This document shows, piece after piece, positions 58,684-64,000 of a DNA stretch of 64,000 nucleotides. The DNA is taken from NCBI GenBank assembly GCA_023974075.1, contig JAMFTG010000048.1:62001-126000 (forward strand). Direction: 5' to 3'. The stretch comes from Chaenocephalus aceratus (Eukaryota; Chordata; Actinopteri; Perciformes; Channichthyidae). Position 1 is the stretch's first letter. Every line of letters starts with the position of its first letter. The notes below the pieces were generated by a model that was given only the letters and a program-made list of their open reading frames with translations, was not told the origin of the DNA and did not search any database. Made by a program: the position numbers and the translations under genes.

Positions 58684-58870
58684 CTGCTCTGTGTATCCGA
58701 AGCTGAGGCTGTAAAACAGCGTCCAGAAGTTTCTGGAGTCTCTTGTTCTCCTCTTTGGAAAGAGACAGCTCCTCCTCGAGCTCGGCTATCGTTTTTTCAA
58801 ACAGAGCAAATATCTCTTCAGCAGTGAGTCGCTGCTTCTTCAACGACAGCAGCATTTGGACTTTACTCAT
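58684..58870 (-). CDS. C2H2 zinc-finger protein, copy C, exon 1 (coiled coil)
   Basis: 62 codons from ATG at 58870, MSKVQMLLSLKKQRLTAEE, with the same coiled coil and QPQLRIHRA end, and donor GTATGT in phase 1. It is intact, but its only known partner exon (45904) is frameshifted, so it belongs to a probable pseudogene. The intron is about 12.8 kb because of BEL/Pao, LINE and hAT insertions. Confidence 0.7.
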
Positions 58871-59168
58871 GTTTCCTAGATCACCTATCCCTGCAGACTC
58901 CGTTAAACACACCGTTTCTCTCTCCGTCAAACTCTCAATCTGACTAGCGTTGCTAACGTGTTTCCAGCTAGCATGCTAAGCTAGCTCCTATAGTCCGAGG
59001 TAAACGCTCCAGAAAAAAGAGCACAGAGTCCATTCAGAGGTTTATCCAAACACACAGATGATGGATCAGCAGAGCAGCAGCTCACACGCACTTTCTCAGG
59101 AACACAGAGAGAGAACCGTAGCGACGAGACGCCACCTCGACCCAGTTTAGAAAGAGCTGGGAACTTCA

Positions 59169-59193
59169 CTTCCGGTGCGGTTTGAGGACGTCA
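59169..59193 (-). promoter_or_regulatory. ETS-type and CRE-like sites upstream of copy C
   Basis: GCACCGGAAG on the minus strand (59169-59178) and GACGTCA (59187-59193), arranged as in A and B. Confidence 0.5.
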
Positions 59194-59685
59194 AAATAAA
59201 AGCGGGAAGGATTTCTTCTTTTTGGTTTTAAGAACGATTGGCAACCGGACGTTGCCTTAACACCTACTACTGGATCAATAATAAAACTACTCTTTCAAAA
59301 CAAAACTATTATAACTAACAGAAAATACTCATAAAGGAAAAAGGGAAAATAAATAAACATCATTAAGCTAAACAGATCGCAGTGCACAAATCAAATATCT
59401 GTATAGTGTTAGAAATTAAAATCAATGTGGATATGGCGTAATTTGAATTAAATACACTATTTAATTTAAATCAGTTTTATTCTGAAAAAACCGGAAGTTC
59501 ACACTAACTATTAACTTAACACTTGCATTCTGAAAATTCTTCATTTCCGGTTAGGATTAGCATGTGGCGAAATGCTACGTTTTCAAACCGTGAATTGAAG
59601 GTGAAATGACATGTGATGTTGTACACTAAACACACTGGGATTAGCACTCATTTATTGACGCTGAATAACGTTTATCAGATAATGT
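59194..59685. other. Upstream flank of copy C
   Basis: Matches 34021-34500 and, in part, 18478-18660. No gene. Confidence 0.7.
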
Positions 59686-59936
59686 TTAAAGGAATGGTAT
59701 GCTCATGACACTCATTTTTAAATAATTATCATCCGATAAAACAGACCAGTCTCTGCCAGTGTCTCTCTTTTTTTTTTTAATCCGACGACATTATCAGTGA
59801 TTTTAAACTGATTATATACCGAAATAACATCAACACTGTGGGCGCCGCCATTTTCCGGACGTGACGTCAACCATGCGTTTGGTTTTCGAAGACACGTTGA
59901 TCTCCATGTTATTTACTGTAGTTTCTCTCTTCAAAT

Positions 59937-60314
59937 ATGCCTCACTGTATCGCGAAATATTGCCACAATTCTAATAGGAACAATCCACGGAATGCTCGGT
60001 TCCATCTGTTGCCAAAAGGTAAGCGTAAGAAGTACATTCGGAGGCAGTGGCTAGCGAAATGTGGCCGGCCCGAACCGAGAGATTTACAGGCTCATGTATG
60101 CAGCGAACATTTCAAATTTCCGGACGACTACTCTGAGAGTATGATAACACATAACATGGGATTTATGGAACAACCATTATTTAATGGAGATGCAGTACCA
60201 TCGGTCTTTCTGGTGTCATCACCGACCAGGACACCAGTTCGGCCAGTTGAGAAATCGCCCTCTGCAAGTGTGAAGCGACGGAGGAGCAGAAGTAGTGCTC
60301 GGAGTAAGAATAAG
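59937..60314 (+). CDS. THAP-domain first exon of the Kolobok-like element
   Basis: True ATG; the THAP C2CH signature is complete: MPHCIAKYC (C-x4-C), RRQWLAKCG (core Trp), HVCSEHF (C-x2-H), then DAVPSVF matching the AVPxxF box that closes the domain. A basic Ser/Arg tail (SVKRRRSRSSARSKNK) ends at a GTATGTTA donor, so more exons are expected. THAP domains bind DNA sequence-specifically; in Kolobok and P elements they recognise the transposon ends. Downstream exons are missing or displaced by the LINE, so at best a truncated DNA-binding protein is made. Confidence 0.75.
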
Positions 60315-60555
60315 GTATGTTATAGCGCATTTCCATTGCAGCGGCTAGCCCCGTTTTAACGTCCTTTAGCGTCCAGGCCAGGACAGTTTTTGGTGGCCTT
60401 TCCATATAGCGTAGTACCAGCTAGTGTGTATTTTCCCCCAGTTTTTTCCGGCCCCATAAAATCGTGATTCTATGGCCAGGGACAACGAAGCTGAGTATGC
60501 TAAACTAGAGAGGGAATCGCTAGCAAGGGTGGTACTACATGCATACATATAGTAT

Positions 60556-60820
60556 CTTATATCATCTTCCTATTATACACACATGCATTTCCAAACATTT
60601 GGACTACCTATGTTGCAAATGTATTATCTTTTCAATTTACACACGGCATCTATTGCACGTCTGTCCGTCCTGGGAGAGGGATCCCTCCTCTGTTGCTCTC
60701 CCTGAGGTTTCTCCCATGTTCCCTTAAACTGTGGGTTTTCTCCGGAAGTTTTTCCTTGTACGATGTGAGGGTCTAAGGACAGAGGGTGTCGTATTGTCAT
60801 ACTGATATGTATGGTTGAAT
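60556..60820 (+). mobile_element. LINE 3' UTR fragment, plus strand
   Basis: Inverted relative to, and highly similar to, 62740-62960 (ATGCATTTCCAAACATTTGG, GGGAGAGGGATCCCTCC). It lacks the TTGATTGA tail. Confidence 0.65.
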
Positions 60821-60895
60821 TCCCCCATCCAATCTCTTCACATTGGTCAAAACTTCTTCCTCTGCTGACGAGTCCGAACTCAAATACTCCGCCAT
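60820..60895 (-). other. Acidic first-exon-like frame facing the THAP exon
   Basis: Minus-strand ATG at 60895 reads MAEYLSSDSSAEEEVLTNVK and onward until the LINE boundary, about 25 codons. It starts just inside the right terminal repeat, as the THAP exon starts just inside the left one. No database check possible; short. Confidence 0.35.
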
Positions 60896-61131
60896 GTTTC
60901 CGTGTGTTGACAAAGTGAACGCATGGATGACGTCACGACCATCACGTGACTACTGAAAATGGCAAAAATGGCGGCGGCCAGACGGAATATACAGGTTTTG
61001 AGCTATAAAAGCTATAAAATCATTATTTACCGGGGAATATCGCAGGTTTCTTCAGGGTATGATTTAAACATAATGTTTCACTAAATACTGAAGTTTGGAA
61101 TAATTATCTAATGAGTGGACCATTCCTTTAA

Positions 61132-62616
61132 ATAACCACATACACCAGAATGATGTAATTTAGCAACAGAAAAAGGCAGGAATTGTATTGGACCCCCCAC
61201 GACGCCAGCCAATAGGAGAAGACCTCAGATGACAACAGGAAGGGCAAGCCAAAAATCAATCTCTTCTACCCCCTGACCTGGATTGACAGGTCACATGAGG
61301 AGAGCGCCTCCTTTTGCAATTTCATTTGTACACCACCACATCTTTTGTGTAATTAAATGCTGTTAACTTTTATAAGCTTCCCTTGACTCTTTTCAGTCTC
61401 CTGCCTTCAGGTTTCTAGAATTGCTTTCACTACCAATGAGACACATATGACTCCAACTTGACTGCACCTGAGGTCAGGTTACAGGGGTACTGCCCATATT
61501 TAGTAGATCAAAAGGAGTGGCAGGACCTTCAACACATCCAGACCTCTAAGCATCAAACTCTGAACTCCGTTTCCAGTGCACTTTTTTGAAGACGGTAAAG
61601 ATAGGCATGTTGGTGAGGAGGTCCGTGTTCATATTATGGACCAAACATGGCTTTAAACATCTCCGACATTAAATGGAGAGCCAGCCAGGAGAGTCCTTGG
61701 TCTCTCAGTGTATGGGAATTTAGTCCCAAGCGTTTTTCTGTCTGGTCTGAATGAAGAAGCGCCCAGAAAGTACATATCATTTGAAATAGATGAGGGGAGA
61801 CAGAAAGAGAAACTGTAGGTGTATGAATAGAGGAGTGAAGGAAAAGGACACATTAAGGAATGAAAGGTGAAGGGATGAATGGTTATGGGGATGAAGGATC
61901 GAGGGATAAAGCGTCAGGGTGATGGAAGAGAAAGGGAGGGTGGTTTTTAAAATATGACTATTAGCATTTTTCCAAATGCAAATAATTTAAATTGATTCTC
62001 AGTTGAAGACTCTGTCTGTGGATCTTCGTATCAGAAACATCCCAGATCCTTATGAACACTGTGGCTCCTTTCCTTCCTAGTGACACATCACCACATGGGG
62101 ACACTATGGGAGATAAACAAAAGCAACACTTATTAGATTTGTGTTTGTATTGCTAGCTAATAATGAAACATGATATACCGCTAAGTGAAACAGAAAACCT
62201 GAAATCTAGAGATCTTTGAAGGTGATCTTTTCCAAACACTCGTCCGATGGTCCTTCACTTGTTGTAGAGCTGGCTGTTGATTTATTCTGATTGTAATCTT
62301 ACACAGTAACATCTAACAAGGTCTTCTACTAGTGAGCTTATGTTTCATGGTGTGAACATCTAAACTGTACATGGAGTGAAAGGTGATGTTTTCTGGCTCT
62401 CTGTTTTAAACAGACTTGATTGGCTCTGTCAGCCAGGACAGCTATTAACCAAGACACTGACGAGGACTCTTAAAAGTTATTTATTATGTGGAATAAAAAA
62501 AACAATTTGACTAGACTTCTGTAATATCAACAACTCTGCAGTCTGCATGTAACACATAAGCATGTACACATAGTTGAAGCAGTAATATAGAGCACCTGAC
62601 CACCGGTTGGTCTTAA
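61132..62616. other. Upstream flank of copy C, continued
   Basis: From 61190 it matches 34515-35935 in unit B. No gene supported. Unit homology ends where a LINE tail starts. Confidence 0.6.
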
Positions 62617-63607
62617 CCATCAATCAATCAATCAATGTTTATTTATATAGCCCAATATCACAAATGTTACATTTGTCTCAGTGGTCTTCACAGTGTGTAC
62701 AGAATATCAGGTATGACAATACGACACCCTCTGTCCTTAGACCCTCACATCGTACAAGGAAAAACTTCCAAAGAAAAGAAAACCCAGTTTAAAGGGAAAA
62801 ATGGGAGAAACCTCAGGGAGAGCAACAGAGGAGGGATCCCTCTCCCAGGACGGACAGACGTGCAATAGATGCCGTGTGTAAATTGAAAAGATAATACATT
62901 TGCAACATAGGTAGTCCAAATGTTTGGAAATGCATGTGTGTATAATAGGAAGATGAATCCACGAGGATATCCATCCAGGACCGATGATCCAGGACCACAG
63001 CCACGACTCGCGATCCAGGACACAGGACCGCAGGATCATCCATGACTCCGGATCCCAGGCGTATATAGACACCAAAAAGAAAGACATTTGGGGAAGCTGG
63101 GTTAATCGGAACATGAGAGTACACAGGTATAGACAGAGAGAAGGAAGAAGTAAGATGTCCCCCGACAAACTAAGCCTATATCAGCAAAACTAGGGGCTGA
63201 ATCTAATCAGTCCTAACTATAAGCTTTATCAAAAAGGAAGGTCTTAAGCGCACTCTTAAAAACGGATAGGGTGTCTGCCGCCCGAACACAAACTGGAAGC
63301 TGATTCCACAAATGTGGAGCTTGATAAGAAAAGGCTCTGGCTCCCATTGTACTTTTAGAGATTCTAGGAACAACCAACAACCCTGCATTCTTGGAACGCA
63401 ATGCCCTAGTAGGACAGTAGGGTATAATGAGTTCTTTAAGGTAAGATGGCGCCTGCCCATTAAGGGCTTTGTAGGCGAGAAGAAGAATTTTAAATTCTCT
63501 CCTGTGTTCTATAGGGAGCCAGTGTAAGGCAGCCAGAACAGGAGTAATGTGGTCCCTTTTCCTAACTCTGGTTAGTACACGAGCCGCAGCATTTTGAATC
63601 AGCTCGA
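62617..63607 (-). mobile_element. LINE 3' portion with TTGATTGA tail
   Basis: The minus-strand RT C-terminus (63600-63213) is followed by a 0.6-kb 3' UTR and ends in ATCAATCAATCAATG as read on plus. The UTR matches 25570-26100 and 60556-60820. 5'-truncated at a CTCGAG junction. Confidence 0.75.
63213..63600 (-). CDS. LINE reverse transcriptase, C-terminal domain
   Basis: Open frame to a natural stop: ELIQNAAARVLTRVRKRDHI, LHWLPIEHRREFKILLLAYK, PTRALRSKNAGLLVVPRI, FSYQAPHLWNQLP, FKSALKTFLFDKAYS. This is the post-RT domain characteristic of L2/CR1-group LINEs. The polymerase core is missing. No natural start. Confidence 0.75.
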
Positions 63608-64000
63608 GTCCTCACTAACACTAAGAAAGTGGATCACATCACTCCTGTTCTGAAGTCTTTACACTGGCTTCCTGTGAGTCAAAGAATAGATTTCAAAAAT
63701 ACTGCTGCTGGTTTATAAAGCTTTGAATGGTTTAGGCCCAAAATACATTTATGACCTACTGCTAATTTATGAACCATATATCTCTCAGGTCTTCAGGGAC
63801 TCTCAGGTCTTCAGGGACTGGTCAGCTTTCTGTCCCCAGAGTCAGAACTAAACATGGAGAAGCAGCGTTCAGTTATTATGCTCCAAATATCTGGAACAAT
63901 CTCCCAGAAACCTGCAGGTCCGCTGCAACTCTGACTCCTTTTAAATCCAGACCAAAGACTTTTCTTTTTGCCGCTGCTTTTAATTGAACTATTCACATCT
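63602..64000 (+). pseudogene. Second LINE RT C-terminal domain, plus strand
   Basis: Same domain in a different LINE family: RVLTNTKKVDHITPVLKSLH, LPVSQRIDFK, then a frameshift and stops, a duplicated GGTCTTCAGGGACT segment, and RVRTKHGEAAFSYYAPNIWN, NLPETCRSAATLTPFKS, LFAAAFN. It runs toward the window edge. L2/Maui-like by motif. Confidence 0.7.

Larger units (their letters stand above)
59690..61127 (+). mobile_element. Kolobok-like DNA transposon with THAP exon
   Basis: TTAA duplications (59686-59689 and 61128-61131) flank inverted ends AGGAATGGT, with further CTCAT and ATAATTAT agreement inward. TTAA targets together with a THAP finger are the Kolobok hallmark. It contains a THAP first exon on plus (59937-60314), a nested LINE fragment (about 60556-60820) and an acidic first-exon-like frame on minus (60895-60820). 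No catalytic domain, so non-autonomous. Confidence 0.75.

Overview
The window is vertebrate nuclear DNA, almost certainly from a ray-finned (probably percomorph) fish. It is AT-rich and intron-rich, carries long CA microsatellites, and holds the usual teleost transposon mix: hAT, Tc1, Kolobok-like, L2/CR1/Rex-type LINEs, a BEL/Pao element and retroviral LTRs. There are no bacterial operons or CRISPR arrays. Most of the 64 kb is transposable elements, many nested inside one another.

The backbone is three tandem, same-strand (minus) copies of one C2H2 zinc-finger gene unit of roughly 20 kb, here called A, B and C. Each has a short first exon coding for an N-terminal coiled coil (A 16000-16192, B 33509-33695, C 58684-58870). 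A large phase-1 intron full of transposons follows, then a second exon with an acidic linker and the fingers (A 8417-9396, B 24074-25095, C 44608-45904). Each copy keeps a matching upstream block with an ETS-type CCGGAAGTG site and a GACGTCA site. Copy A can encode about 390 residues. Copy B can encode about 402 residues but stops early in the finger array. Copy C has a one-base frameshift and the same early stop, so it looks like a pseudogene. All three share an older TAG that removes a last atypical finger.

Layout: 1-8416 is the downstream flank of copy A, split by a minus-strand endogenous retrovirus (469-8043; two LTRs of about 1.73 kb, tRNA-Lys-type primer site, 4-bp target duplication). 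8417-16520 is gene A, with a nest in its intron (Tc1 > TTAA-flanked element > hAT) followed by a BED-finger hAT and an LTR/hAT composite. 16597-21640 is upstream of A: a hAT, a solo LTR inside a solo LTR, and two CA arrays. 21660-35935 is unit B, whose intron carries BEL/Pao gag, an L2 LINE and a hAT with a LINE inside it. 35940-42441 separates B and C: remnants of a CD22/sialoadhesin-like immunoglobulin gene, L2 pieces, a (GGAT)n-tailed LINE tail and a GC-rich minisatellite. 42456-62616 is unit C, with a fuller copy of the same BEL/Pao composite including integrase and 3' LTR, a 2.5-kb hAT, and upstream a Kolobok-like element with a THAP exon. 62617-64000 holds two LINE 3' parts joined head to head.

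The zinc-finger genes are the only features that look like host genes with intact splicing logic, plus relic exons of the immunoglobulin receptor. Shared versus private insertions show that B and C are closer to each other than to A and that transposons kept arriving after duplication. Superfamily names rest on target duplications, terminal repeats and short protein motifs; no database search was possible. Several apparent start methionines in open frames here are GTG or TTG codons, so starts were chosen from splice sites and real ATGs.
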